DNA of 64,000 nucleotides from assembly GCA_019426215.1 (NCBI GenBank), contig CM033391.1, forward strand, positions 14,000,708 to 14,064,707. Direction: 5' to 3'. The notes under the pieces were generated by a model. The model was not told the DNA's origin. It was given only the letters and a program-made list of their open reading frames with translations, and did no database searches. The number at the start of each line of letters is the position of its first letter. The first letter of the stretch is position 1. Source of the DNA: Buddleja alternifolia. Its lineage: Eukaryota > Streptophyta > Magnoliopsida > Lamiales > Scrophulariaceae. This document shows positions 47,736 to 59,733 of this stretch, piece by piece. The position numbers and the translations under genes are program-made.

Positions 47736-48872
47736 TGTTGGTCTCAAGTGGCATATGAAAAGGGTCTAAAGGGGGTGGAGGGGTTGAATAGACCCTGAAG
47801 TTCTTTTTGTACTTCAAAAATTTTGTTGACTTGAAATATTTTGAACACTTACTGAACTGTTAAGCGCTTAATCAAGAACTTGAACAAAGTCAATTTAAAG
47901 ATAACTTAGACAAAGAGACTTAGTAATTGATCAAATTAGGATCAACGCTTGATGGTCTTATATCAGAGTTAGCACAGTGGAAATGTGTTTAGATTACTTA
48001 GCGTTATTTAGCCAATTAGCCACTTAACTTTCTTGTATGCTTTTGATGAAAGATATGCAATAAATATGAAAGCACTAATAAAATAAATGGCACAAGAAAT
48101 TTGTAAGTTCGTTGGGTGATGTAATCCCAACTACGTTATTCTTCTCCTTTTTCACTTGGAGGAATTTCATTAAATGATTCTCAAAGCTTTACACAGATAG
48201 CTTCTACAAATGGTGAATCAGAGAAAAATAATGAGCTCCTTGATCACACAAACTTCAACTGTCTAAGATGTCTTCATTATCAAGTTTCTTTCACTTAGTA
48301 CTTGATCTTCAACTTTCTTCTTCACATAGATGGAGTGTTGAAGGGTTTTTGTCACTACAGTTTGTTTGATTTTGGAAGTTCAAACTGGTTGGAGCATCTC
48401 AATAGTAGAGTAAGTTTCTTTTAAGGAAAATGTTAAGATATGGGTGACTTATATTTGGGATTTATGAAAAGCTTGTGGATTTTGGATGTGGAGTTTATGA
48501 GCTTTTTTTGGAAGTATTTTGGACTTGATTTCAACAGCAAGATCTTTAACTTTGTATATGTTGTATATCATATATTAGGTTTTGCTGTGAAGTCCTATTT
48601 ATAGACAAATGGTGGGAAAAGTGTTTGTTGGACACATATGCTGGCGTGTGTCTTTCACTTGAGCGAGGGAACTTACTTCCATACTTAATCCCTGAAATGC
48701 TGCTGAAAAGAGTGGGTGCGGCAGACTTTAAACTCTGACAGTCCAATCACAAAAGTTTGTCCGTACGTCACTGGTCCTTATTACATTTAATGCTCTTATC
48801 AGGCATTAAATGCATTTGAATTTAATTCCCATTGGAAATAAATGCCCGTTATTGATTGCATTTAAGTCCCTC
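47736..48872 (-). repeat. SIRE-type LTR, truncated, minus orientation
   Basis: Starts TGTTGGTCTCAAGTGGCATA and follows the solo LTR at 2111-3627 in order: GGGGTTGAATAGACC, GGTGATGTAATCCC, GTGTTTGTTGGACACAT, then AAATAAATGCCCGTT. The similarity stops near 48872 before the LTR's other terminus, replaced by a different LTR-like repeat. Confidence 0.72.
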
Positions 48873-49495
48873 TTGAATGCACCATCTTGGTTCCATTTTG
48901 TTACTTATCCAATAAATAATTAATTAAATAATATGATATTTTAATTTGCTAATTTATTTTTTCAAGAAATTAATTAACTCATTAATATTATCATTTAAAT
49001 AATTAGCTCATCTAATGACTAATTAATTATTTAATCTCTTTTGATTTATCAAATAAATCAATGATATCAAATACTGAAAATGCCCCTCAAGCTTAAATCA
49101 TGTTTTTCCTTTGCAATTCTTTTAAGCGCGACTCTTTAGGTTTGTCTTAAATGGCAATGGGAGGAAGCTAATGGATGTGCGTAATACCTAGCCAGTCACG
49201 TGGCTCATATCGCAATCCAATTGAGAACGAATGAATATGATTATTCTAAACCTTTCCTGTTGTGAATACTGTATGAGTATAAATATTTTATTCTAATATC
49301 CCAATCAAGTGAGAGTCGCAGTTCAGTCAAACTCACATTACTTGACGATATGCTTTATTCATAATAAGTCGAGGTCACTAAGCTTACTCTTGTGTCTAAC
49401 ATGAGTAGCTCCATTGCTTAGGCCAAAGACTTTTGACCTCACCCAAAATTGATTCGATTGTGAATCCGGATATGTATGTACGTTTCCGCTGCGCA
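48873..49495 (-). repeat. LTR remnant of the element 1/2 superfamily
   Basis: It carries GCGCGACTCTTTAGGTTTGT, CTAGCCAGTCACGTGGC and GAGTATAAATA in the inverse order and orientation of element 2's LTR. The last about 60 bases (49440-49495) look like a plus-oriented LTR end (CGCTGCGCATG...GATTCACAAC), so a rearrangement has joined two pieces. Confidence 0.5.
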
Positions 49496-50270
49496 TGAAC
49501 CAAGATTCACAACATCGAGGCCATGTGAAGGCCGAATTTATGCTTGTTACATATGGTTGGTTTTTGTTTTTAATCGATAATTTTGGGATTATGAAATATC
49601 TTTATGATTTGTTCTCAATGCCTACAATTGATTGGCTATCAATGGTTTTATTAAATGCATAGTCTAGATATTGAGAAATAATAGATTATGAAAGCTTTTA
49701 GAATCATAAAAACCACATCATAAAATTGAATAGAGATAAAATCATTTCCTTTGTGTGGTTTTCGGTTATAACGAAAAATCTCTAAGTGTCTTTTAATGCA
49801 TTTCTTTTAATTAAATATTTATATATAGATATTTTGAAAGGGGTACAATTGCTACACCGAGAGATAGGGTAGTAAGTACTTTAGCAAATTTTGCCTTTGC
49901 ATAATCTATCTAATAATTGATTTAAACAAAACTCATACTTAGTTTGCATAATTTGGTTGGATCATTGCCTTGGTTGTCTTTGTAGCCTTTGTTTAAAATC
50001 GTTAAATTTCTTGTGTGCTTGGTAGTAATTATTGTTTGAATTTTAATTAAACTCATCAATCAAATATCGTTTGGTTTAACTTACAACAAATAAATAAACG
50101 TTTCAGTAAATAGATAATTTAGTCCCTGTGGGAACGATATTCGAACTTGCATCCATTTTACTACTTGTGCGATCTAGTGTACTTGTTAGAAAAATACGCA
50201 TCAAATTGTTATTTAACTTGGTTTTAGGTTTGACTCTAACTATTTGTGTACACAGTTTTGGAAAATGAGT
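49496..50270 (+). repeat. Gypsy-like LTR/leader scrap
   Basis: The part 50125-50200 contains TTAGTCCCTGTGGGAACGAT, TTTACTACTTGTGCGATCT and AAAAATACGCATCAA, a phrase I associate with the LTR end or leader of plant Athila/Tat-type gypsy elements. No coding sequence. Family assignment is from memory of typical motifs, so tentative. Confidence 0.4.
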
Positions 50271-50427
50271 CCGGAATGTTCTAAATTCAATATGGTTAAG
50301 ATCTATTTAACCATGCTCCCCTTGTAGGCCTTTTATATGCCACTAAAATTCAAATAGTGATAATAAGTTTAAGGTCTATTTAAACCCGCTCCCTTTTAAA
50401 CTCTCTTTATGCCACTTGGGACCAACA
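50271..50427 (+). repeat. SIRE-type LTR end, plus orientation
   Basis: Two near repeats of the LTR terminal region, the second ending GCCACTTGGGACCAACA at 50427, equivalent to the plus-oriented end at 1150. Only the terminal part is present. Confidence 0.6.
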
Positions 50428-50596
50428 AAATGGATACTATATGATTGTGAAGTAATTTGATATTATGGATGCCCAAAAATTACAAGGTTTTAAATATTTG
50501 GTGTGTCATCAATAATTATAAAATAGAAGACCCTGAATTGATTAAGACTAGAGACAACTAATAAAAAGAATACAATTTATGAATGATTTTGTTTCA
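50428..50596. other. Intergenic spacer
   Basis: Nothing recognised. Its last ten bases (50587-50596) are the left target duplication of the Mutator-like element. Confidence 0.4.
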
Positions 50597-51647
50597 GGGA
50601 AAATTTCACTTTTTTTCAATTTTGGTCCCATTGTTTACGGGTTTATCACATTATATCCCATAATTTGCTTTTTTTTTTTTATCAATTTTGGTCCCATTAA
50701 CGGTTTCCGTCCAAAAACTAATGGAATTGGCACGTGATCCAAAAAAAATCCCTAAAAACTTATTTTTTTTTTATTTTCTATTTTTGATTTTGATTTTCCT
50801 TTTTCTTCTTCATCTTCTTCACCAAAAAACCCTAATTTTATCTCTACACCAACTCCATCACTCAACACCATGAACACTACCTTCTCCCCACCTCCACCGC
50901 CGCCGCCAGCCACCACCTCCACCGCCGTCGCCGCCAGCCACCACCTCCACCGCCAGCCACCACCTCCACCGCTACCGTCGCCAGCCGCCACCACCCTCAC
51001 TGCAATTACTGCCGCCCCACCACCTTCATTGCAATCGCCGCCTCCAGCCATCATCTTCAATTCAGATCCGCCGCCGCCGCCTTCAATCCAGTCCGCCGCG
51101 GCCACCACCACCACTCTCACCCCAGATCCACAGCCCCCACCCACCAAACACAAGCCGGACGCCACCACCATCACCACTCTCACGACAAAAGGCTGCCGCC
51201 GCCGTCATCATCACCACCCTCACTGCAAAAGGCTGCCGCCACCACCACCACACACAACACAAAGCTTGCCTCACCACCCTCACTCCATAATCCGAAGCCA
51301 CCACTACCCTCACCTCAAAATTCATAGCCACGGCGGCAATGGCTTCTGTTATATGTATATGCATATAAGTATATGTATATGTATATGTATTTATATGTAT
51401 ACGTATATGTATATGCATATAAAAAAATCAAAATAAAAAATAGAAAATAATAGAAAATTAAAAAAATAAGTTAGGGTTTGACTAACGGACACGTGTCGTC
51501 TCCCCCGTTAGTTTTTGGATGGAAACCGTTAATGGGACCAAAATTGATAAAAAATACAAATTATGGGATATAATGTGATAAACCCGTAAACAATGAGACC
51601 AAAATTGAAAAAAGCCTAAGTTATGGGACCAAAAGTGAAATTTTCCC
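50597..51647. mobile_element. Mutator-like element (non-autonomous, possible Pack-MULE), 1051 bp
   Basis: Perfect 10-bp target duplication TTTTGTTTCA at 50587-50596 and 51648-51657. Long terminal inverted repeats: the left begins GGGAAAATTTCAC and the right ends GTGAAATTTTCCC; similarity extends about 130-190 bases inward (ATTTTGGTCCCATT, GGTTTATCACATTATATCCC). A 9-11 bp duplication plus long inverted ends is the Mutator signature. No transposase. The interior (50820-51350) is GC-rich and differs sharply from its surroundings, as captured gene sequence would. Confidence 0.85.
50870..51436 (+). other. Proline/histidine/threonine-rich open frame inside the Mutator-like element
   Basis: An ATG frame of 188 codons rich in Pro, His, Thr and Ala, built on CCACC/GCCGCC triplet repeats and ending in a TATATG-type simple repeat (51347-51420) coding MYMYMHI-like residues. 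I recognise no domain. The antisense strand is also open (Gly/Val-rich), as expected for triplet repeats. It may be a captured exon fragment of a proline-rich protein or just low-complexity DNA; I do not call it a gene. Confidence 0.35.
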
Positions 51648-52186
51648 TTTTGTTTCATGTGTTGTTCTATGCTACATATAAGAAAAATTTGGTTATCAAA
51701 ACCTAGAAACTAATGCATAGATATAATGAATTGATGTTTCATAATGCTAATTGGACTACAAAGATGATAAGATATGGGTATTCTTCATCATTCGTCCTTG
51801 TTCTTAATAACATAAATATTCTCCACGTTGAACATATATTACAAACCGACGTTCATTAGCTAACTGAACTGCTAACATATTTCCAAGAAGAATGATCTCA
51901 ATATTACTTTTTGTATACATTATCCACAAAGTTCAACACAGAGTTTCTGAATATGTGAAGTCGTGGTGTTGTTATCCAATAGGTAAAACTTACTCTTGTG
52001 GTTCTGCATGCATGTCAAGTTCAATTGATTCTCATATTGGCTAGACTGCAAGTACAAGAATATGAAAGTGTTAGAAAAATATATATTAATTTTTATGAAA
52101 TGTTCTGCATCTTATAAACCAAAATATACGATATTGTTATACTTAATGGTAAAATGTAGGCAAGCAAAAGTGTTGTACATAGAGTT
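51648..52186. other. Intergenic spacer between the two Mutator-like elements
   Basis: AT-rich, no gene recognised. Its ends are the target duplications of the two neighbouring elements. Confidence 0.4.
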
Positions 52187-52562
52187 GGGAAAAAATTGCA
52201 ATTTTGGTCCCATAACTTAGCTCATGTGTACTTTTGGTCCCAGTATTATTGACTTTAGCATTATACGTCTCATAACTCCAAAAAATATGCGTTTTTGGTC
52301 CCAAGATACTATTTCATCGTGTATTTGACGGAATTGGCATGTGCGGCTCACGTGGTATCACAAAAAATGTGCGTTTTTGGTCCCATGACTCCAAAAAACG
52401 TGAGCCACATATGCCAATTCCGTCAAATACATGATGAAATCGTATCTTAGGACCAAAAACACATATTTTTTGGAGTTATGGGACATATAATGCTAAAGTC
52501 AATAATATTGGGACCAAAAGCACACATAGACTAAGTTATGGGACCAAAATTGCAATTTTCCC
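52187..52562. mobile_element. Mutator-like foldback MITE, 376 bp
   Basis: Perfect 10-bp duplication ACATAGAGTT at 52177-52186 and 52563-52572. It starts GGGAAAAAATTGCAATTTTG and ends as its inverse; the arms cover almost the whole element (for example TTTGACGGAATTGGCAT versus ATGCCAATTCCGTCAAA), so it is nearly a perfect hairpin. Shares the GGGAAAA terminus and TTGGTCCCATAACT motif with the element at 50597. No coding capacity. Confidence 0.88.
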
Positions 52563-52983
52563 ACATAGAGTTACTTTAATTTTTTGCTTAAAACCTAATG
52601 AAATGAAAGGTACGAGCATCGTCTATAAGATTCTGACATAAAATCTTGTTTTGGTGAAGTTGAGAGCAACAGACAGAAACTGATCTAAAACTAAATATTA
52701 AAAAAAATCATATATTTTAGCCAATGTAAGACGTAAGTTAATTATATTGCACAAATTCAAATTTCATAAGAGGTCGTACACAGCGTGATGACCTCAACAA
52801 AAATTAATTTACTCAATCCAAAGTAATTGTACATACGTGGAAATTGTTAACACAAAAATCAACATTTATAGACTCGATCATTTAGTGATTGTAAATTTTA
52901 TCTACTATGCAATTTTACTTCATCAGTGCCATAAATTGTTTGTAATAATATACTAAAGCAAGTCAAATAAAATTATATGAAAC
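52563..52983. other. 3' flank of the rhomboid gene
   Basis: AT-rich DNA downstream of the last rhomboid exon, which should include the 3'UTR. Candidate poly(A) signals are numerous and cannot be ranked by eye. Confidence 0.35.
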
Positions 52984-55900
52984 TTAAGAGATTAAATATG
53001 ATGGAGTTAAAATAGATCTTACTGAGCATCTCGCTTCACAACGCCACAATGGTGTGGGGACACAACTTAGATAATGACACCAAGAGCAATATTTATTTCC
53101 ATCAACCCCTCGAAGGAGCAATATGCAGCCAACAACAAATCTGGACGGAAGAATTAAACATTAATTTATTAATATAGTTTACGTAATGCCAACTTCATAT
53201 GTAAAGAAAATTGTACTAGCGATTAAGCCTCAATAAGTACCAAAAAGATTATTTATATGTTTTTATTGATTAAACCATAAGGGAAAGTAAGAAGGTATCA
53301 TCTGACCATGCTTAACTAAAGTTTTGACATGTACACGTGAATATATAGATAGTAATGTATCGTAATCTCCTCTAGGACATGATATGTCAAAAAGGAGATA
53401 ATCAACATGTATTTCATAATTTGTGTGATTGTGAGTTGTTACCAATAATATAGAAGAGAAAACCACCTCTACCTTGTAAGTTATTGCAAAGTAACTATAA
53501 GCAAGTCAACTTTAGCCTTTGAAGAAATTAATTGTAACCAATCCCGTAAGTGCTCACATGCAGGCCCATTGTTTGGGGATCAAACAAGAATCCATCTCTA
53601 TATATCCATACAATTGCAATCAATGATATGTCATTACAATCAATCTTGGTGACTCTGGGAATTAGCAAGTCTCGGAAGATCATGTATCAAATATGATGTT
53701 ATCCACAATTGAGACTAGAGTCAAAAGGATGTGATCTACCTCGACTTTCAATTATCGGGAGTCACTAAGTAGAACCTCTGAACTAAGCTACCTTACATTC
53801 TACCCATTAGGAATAAAATTTTCAAGACTTTCAAGATATGTCAATTTGGAGTATTATTTGGATAAATCAATAATTAATTAGATTAGTATTGATGTACACG
53901 GATGCGCGATATCATCATATATATGCATGGAATATTGTTCCCTTAAACTTTGAATTCAAGTGAATTATTTTTCATCTTTTATTCTTTAATAAAAACAAAT
54001 TGATATACTAGTCAAATGTCGGCTTAACAATAACAAATTTCATATTTTGAATCCACATTTGAGCGAATATCAAGAAATCAAAATTGTTTGTACATAATTT
54101 TGTATTTGTATTGTTGGAACTGAATCTGATTCTACCATATAAAAAGTTGATTCACAAGTTAATATGGAGGACCAAATTTTAAGAAATGAAGACCAATAGA
54201 AATAATAACGTACCCTGTTATTATAAGTATCAGTGAAACAAGTAAGAAGACATATTGATATGCCTTGTATTTGGGCTTGGATGAGGTTCCACCGTAACCA
54301 GGGGGAACATTACTTAACTTAACCCATCCAAATTGGGGGTGAAGCAAAAGAACAAATCCAAGCAGAAATCCAGTGAGAAATCCTCCGATATGAGCGAAGT
54401 TGTCGACGTGAGGGAGGATTCCAACAGCCATATTAATGAGAATGATGAGGAGAAGACACAGAAGAGATCCAAGCTGATCAAAGTAGATAAGCCCACAAAA
54501 GAAAAGAGTTTGTCATATATGTAACATACTAAACATAATCATGAAGAATGTAAAATTATTCTTATACGAACCTTGTTCTCATATATTGTCCAATTGACCA
54601 TCAGTTCAGAAAGCATAGCACCAAGCAAACCAAATAACGCACCGGACGCACCGACTGAGATAGTAGTGCGCACAAACAATGAAGATAACAAACTAGCACC
54701 AAACCCAGATATGAGATATAGCAAACCAATCCGCACTGCACAGGGACCAAAATAAACATAAAGAAATACAAGAGAAAAATGATGCAACCACACAAAAGTT
54801 TTCTCAGTAATTTTTAGATTAGCTTTACCTAACCAATCTTATTTATTCTTCACGGAAGTAAAAATTTGAATGAGAGAAAATATGGGCAATATCAGGTTCG
54901 CCTCAAGTCTACTAATGGAGGGTTTTTACTAAATAGACTTTTGAATGGAAAATTTTGCATGATCAACTCATTACATGTACATTAATCCTAAAAGTTGATG
55001 CTACCATTATTTTTATATATTTTGTAGTTGTGTTGATGCATCATTGCTCTATAACAATTTCAATTAATTATTGATGATAAATTAGTTTGAATCAAAAATG
55101 ACATAATATAACATGAAACGTACGTCATGTTGATTAATTTGATTAGCTAATTAATAGTACGTGACACTTCAATCAGAATCTATTATTGGGCTCACATAGC
55201 TGATCTTGTTCATCTTTTTTCGGATTAAAATTTAACCATTGACACTTTTGTGTACAAATATGTTAAATGTTGATCCATTCCACCTAAGTATACAAGAAAA
55301 ACACAAAAGTGTAATTTAATTCTCCAATCAAACATAAGCTTATCTTGAGTAAATGTCTTTGTTGCTTTCAAAGTAGCATGGCTCAAACTAACCGAGTATT
55401 ATCTATATTAGTCTTCATAATTTTATTGTCACACAATATTGAAGATAAGGTTTAATTTTTGTATTTCTAATTTCTCTCTAGTATCTATAATGGCAATTAA
55501 TAATATAAAAATAAAGGACAACAGTATAAGCTAGAGCATACCAAATCCAAACTCTTGCTCAAGTCTGATGCCAACAAATAGAAGACCCAACATATTTAGA
55601 AGAACGTGAACCACTCCAGCATGTAACCACATACAAGATGCAAGTCTCCATATTTGGTGTTCTTCCACCACTTTTCTTGCTTCAAAAGCACCTATTTTTT
55701 GAAGCCTAAAAATTTTTGACAAATAATTGATGGCATTTTAATCTTCAAAATAAGCATATGCCACAAGGATCATTCAACAAATATATAAACTACACTCGTG
55801 ACAAAGAGAATATTTCTCCATAATGGATGGTGTAGCACTTTTAGAACTGAATTTGTTTCTTTAATTTGCCACAAGTGTTCAAAAAACTTCAAGGATGTGC

Positions 55901-56668
55901 TCAGGAAAATACATTTTCATATTTTACCCATTTGACATGACTTAAGAAATTTTCTACAAGATACTCAATTTGTATACTTAATACATTAGTGGTTGTGAGA
56001 TTTATTTCTATTATGTATAAAAAAGTGAAATATAGTTTTTTCAATGGTGCTTATAATTTCAACATCAACAACCAAAATTAGTTATTTATTCAAAGTAATC
56101 TAAAATAACCATTTGAGAGGACAAACACTGCGTGATGACTAATATCATTGCAAAATATTTCAAATAGTCAAGTATCATTAAAAGTTATGGTAAAAAAATT
56201 TGATGATTATGTGATTTCTTTTTTAAATAAAGTTAAAAAGAACGTTCGAACTAAGTTGCTTAATAGGATAATAAAATTATGTTGAAATTAATCATCAAAC
56301 ACCATCAAAATTCATGAATTAATGATGAAATATACTCACGTGGCAGTGGAAGGACCGAGCAACGGGTTCTCGTGGGTGCTCTGAAAAGAGAATCGACCGA
56401 GAATGGAAACACCAATGCAATTGTTGGAGTTTTTTGGGCAATCATTGATGTACATTGATATGACAAAGAAAACAATATTAAAAACCACAATGGTAGGTAC
56501 CAACCATGGGAACCATTTCTCCACGACGGGCGGGTAAAGCCGTGGTGGTATAGGCGGAGGGTGCCGGTGGGAGCGAGGACCACCCAACGGATGGGGGTCG
56601 CTCTGGTGGGGTTGGACTTTGATCTCGAACTCTGATGTCGGCGAAGAGTCCCTTGGAGTCCTCCCCAT
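52984..56668 (-). CDS. RBL: Rhomboid-like intramembrane serine protease, spliced, 357 aa
   Basis: Cleaves transmembrane segments of membrane proteins, probably in the Golgi, endosomal or plasma membrane as for plant RBL1/RBL2-type proteins; the substrate is unknown. Exons on the minus strand are 56340-56668, 55542-55705, 54572-54735, 54214-54473 and 52984-53140. All introns are GT-AG and the frame stays open across every junction. The N-terminus (about 1-50) is proline-rich and cytosolic; TM1 is near 51-75 ([19 protein letters not shown]); the NDCP and GRFSFQ...ENPLLGPS signature follows; [19 protein letters not shown] lies in exon 2. The catalytic Ser195 sits in [17 protein letters not shown] and the catalytic His247 in [12 protein letters not shown]. 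The C-terminal exon gives a TM end plus a Cys-rich tail, [11 protein letters not shown]. The start is ATG 56668. All catalytic residues are intact, so the gene is likely functional. Which paralogue it is remains uncertain. Confidence 0.9.
53141..54213 (-). other. Fourth intron of the rhomboid gene
   Basis: Donor AACAGG|GTACGTTA at 54214/54213 and acceptor CCGTCCAG|ATTTG at 53141/53140. Reading through the donor instead gives a premature stop after 20 codons (end 54159). The splice is supported because exon 5 restores the family's TM-plus-Cys-rich ending in frame. No other feature is seen in the intron. Confidence 0.75.
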
Positions 56669-56800
56669 CAGAGCCAAGATTCAGGAGAGAGGTGGTGGTG
56701 ATGGAAGATGAATCAACCTAAAGAATGAATTAAGTTTTTCATTGGATGAGCGCTGCTAAAGGAGAATAGAGAGTGGTCAAAAAATGATGAATGATGGGAG
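56669..56800 (-). promoter_or_regulatory. 5'UTR/promoter side of the rhomboid gene
   Basis: Sequence immediately upstream of the ATG at 56668, containing a short purine/pyrimidine-biased leader. The TSS cannot be fixed; no specific element is claimed. Confidence 0.3.
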
Positions 56801-57309
56801 ATTATTCATGTGTATATATTTGTACGAATAATTTTCATGCAGAGGCCAACGTTGGGTTGCTATTAACATTAATATTCATACTTTGGTACAACTTTAAAAC
56901 TATGACTTTGATGTGCTGTCATTGTAATTTACTAGTCAATGAGAAAAATGAAACTTTAGTGAAATATATATTCTTTTACTAAATTGTGCGATACGCATGT
57001 CTTTGAGACTGGTTCTTTTTTATTTACTGATAAAGTACACGTGCATTTGTACGTGGAGATCGTTTTTATATAATAAAAACTTTAAAAACATAAAAAAATT
57101 CTAATAATGTGTACTTGTTCAAATACAAAGTATCTTTTAGAATAACGTTGAACTTATAAATCATTTAAACTTTGCAAGGATTATCAATATTTTTTTCCCT
57201 TATATTTTCAACGAGTGGAATAAATTTCTTTTTTCATTGTATTTCATGAGACTTATGAAGCTAATTTTAGATTAATTAATTTTGTTGTATTAAGTCAATA
57301 ATCTATCTA
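56801..57309. other. Intergenic, nothing recognised
   Basis: AT-rich, short frames only, no familiar motif. Confidence 0.4.
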
Positions 57310-57975
57310 ATCTATTATAAAAGTATGAGTGATTTTTTGAAACTTTTGATATACCTAATATATCCCTATGTAATTCACTTTTTAAATGGCAAAAGAGTCA
57401 AATAATAATTAATAAAAATATGTTTATATATCTACAATAATAAGGTGTATAATTACACTAGGACTCTATAATGAAAGTATATATGTAGTTGCATAAAACT
57501 CTACAAGAAAATTATATATAGAGGACTCTACAAAAGAATTATATATAAAAAATAATCAAATCTAAGATTATATATAGAATAGAAATAGACAGAAAAATTA
57601 TAAAAGTACGAGAAATTTTTTATATACCTAAAATATCCCCATGTAATTCAATTTTCTAATAGCAAAAGAGTCAAAAATAAATTTCAACTATCTAAAATAA
57701 TAATATGAAGTATAGTTACATAGAATTCTAAATAAGGTTACTCCTATTTAAACCTAGCTCAACAAAGTAATCTATTCTAAATTTTATCTCATATCTCATT
57801 CAGCAGAAAATTTTGGAATCCTAACTTTAATTATACATACATTCAGTGGCTTTCGAACCTAAAATATTCCCATGTAATTCAATTTTTTTAATGGTAAAAG
57901 ATTAAAAAAAAATAATAAAAATAAATTTTGAGTATCTATAACAATAAAAAGTATAATTACATTAGGTTTCTACTA
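57310..57975. repeat. Three-fold repeated, Helitron-like AT-rich block
   Basis: Near-copies of a block of roughly 110-150 bp begin about 57310, 57595 and 57830. Shared landmarks are ATTATAAAAGTA (first two copies), CCTAAAATATCCCCATGTAA, TTCAATTTT, AATGGCAAAAGAGTCAAA and GTATAATTACA(C)TAGG. The TCTA...ATTATAAAAGTA beginning resembles ends of plant Helitrons. No Rep/helicase code is present. Repeat structure is visible; the family is a guess. Confidence 0.45.
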
Positions 57976-58993
57976 TTAAATTCTATTTATTTATGATTAA
58001 AAAAAGATGATTAAAAAAACTTAATCTGCTTGGACTTGGAACAAACAAATTTATAATATAAATAATCATAAACTATTCACATTGTTGTTTATATTTTATT
58101 TTTTAATTAATTAAATGAATATTACGTGAGCGAGAAAATTGAATATCATCACAAAAGGCATATAAAAAACAACTTAGTAAAAGAGGCTTGAGAAAGCTTT
58201 GCAGTCAGACGCCACTTTATTATCTTATTTCATTACTAATATTGAATCTAACTGGGGTTTGCACGTGGTGGAGGAACTGGATCGGAAAAAAAGAGGAATT
58301 CTAGTTGTAAGATATCTAATGACACCGTCACAGGAATTGATATCTTATTCAAAGAGAAAGATATCAAATATCTGGAGTTTCTTTTTGTATATCAAAATAA
58401 AAGATACTTAACCATTGTTCACTCATGATTTTGGGAGATTTCTTGACATGTGCACTTGTAATTCAATATTTGTCACGTTCATTTAGTGATGACTCGCACA
58501 ACACTTCATAGTAGTAACTTTTTGCTTCTTGGACTTATTACAAATTGTTGTCTGTACTATTATAAAAAGAAAGCTAATTTTGTCTATAAAATGACAATTT
58601 TTTGGGCACTTTTTGACAAATTGTCCTTCAGATTTTGAGTTTTAATTTACTAAAACACTGTGTGCTATAAAGGGGTTAAAGAGGAAGATTATGCATCTTT
58701 TGTCAGTTCTGATACCAATTTTTCTTTTCTTGAAAGTGATGAATCTTCAAAGAATCGACTGTGTGATTCTTCCAGAAGCCAAGTGAAGGCTTGATGGATA
58801 GTCCTCTCTAGGGTCTCTATATACAAGAGTGGGGATCATTATAAAATGGGTCGATGAACGGAGGAAACATAATTTTCTGTTGTGTCGTGCTAATTTGTTT
58901 TGAGTCTTTTTCTTTTTCATGTTACATAACTAATTTGAAGAGAATGGAATTCCAAAATTAGGTTGCTATATTAGTTTTGATATGGGTCATTTT
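57976..58993. other. Intergenic, nothing recognised
   Basis: AT-rich. A short frame at 58199-58411 has no domain I recognise. The right end (58989-58993, ATTTT) is a possible target-duplication copy of the TRIM-like element. Confidence 0.35.
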
Positions 58994-59179
58994 TGTTAGA
59001 TAATATAGTATCTTTCCATATCTTTCTAGTATTTAAGTTAATTTAGGTTTCTTTATGTTTTCTTGTATTTATCTTTTTCTTATATATAGTTAAAGTTTCT
59101 TGTTTATCAAGTACATGTAAATTTATAAATATGTTACTCAGTAGTACAAGTTCCCTACGAGGTTTTCGCTAATCTAACA
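58994..59179 (+). repeat. 5' LTR of the TRIM-like element
   Basis: 186 bp, with a TATATATAG box near 59082 and TG...CA ends. Colinear with the 3' LTR, with scattered substitutions. Confidence 0.82.
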
Positions 59180-59444
59180 TGGTATCAGAGTCATGACTTC
59201 AAGCCATGGTCTCACGATCTCTCGCTTCTGTCGCCATCCTCAAGTCGTTGTTTCCGTCTGGCGCCCCTTATCTAGTTTAATTGTCTTTTATCTAATTTTT
59301 TTTCTTTCTTTATTCTATGGCGGCAGCCGCCGCCGCCCTATCTCTTGGTCGGCGTCTCCGCCAGCTTCTTCTGCCTTATCTTTTTTTTTTTTGTTTTCCT
59401 ATGGCCGCCGTGCTTCGCCGTCGCCGCACCACCTTTGGCTGCCA

Positions 59445-59645
59445 CCGCCTTTAGTTTTCTTAGTTGCCGCCGCTCACCCTTGGAAAACGAGGACTTGGAG
59501 CCTCCACCTTTTTATTTTATGTCACAGCCTTCTCTCTTTAGCTGCAGGCCACCGCGCTTAGCCTTCGCCTTTAGTTTTGTTAGTTTCCGCCACTCACCCT
59601 TGAAAAATGAGGACTTGGAGCCACTGCCGCCACCTTTTATCTTTG
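59445..59645 (+). repeat. Internal tandem duplication in the TRIM-like element
   Basis: A segment around 59451-59520 (TTTAGTTTTCTTAGTTGCCG, CTCACCCTTGGAAAACGAGG, ACTTGGAGCC) is repeated about 119 bp later (59570-59640) with some changes. GC-rich relative to surroundings. Open frames over it are short and low-complexity. Confidence 0.65.
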
Positions 59646-59733
59646 TCTCCATCTTCTTCTCAAATTCTCTATGACCAAATTTCTTTGGTTCAGTCTCAAC
59701 GTTCAAGACTCTCACGTTTCAACTGTGGAGGAG

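Noticed and set aside
59193..59674. Two Pro/Ser/Phe-rich frames in the TRIM-like interior as genes
   Set aside because: Low complexity, overlapping frames, between LTRs and with no recognisable domain.
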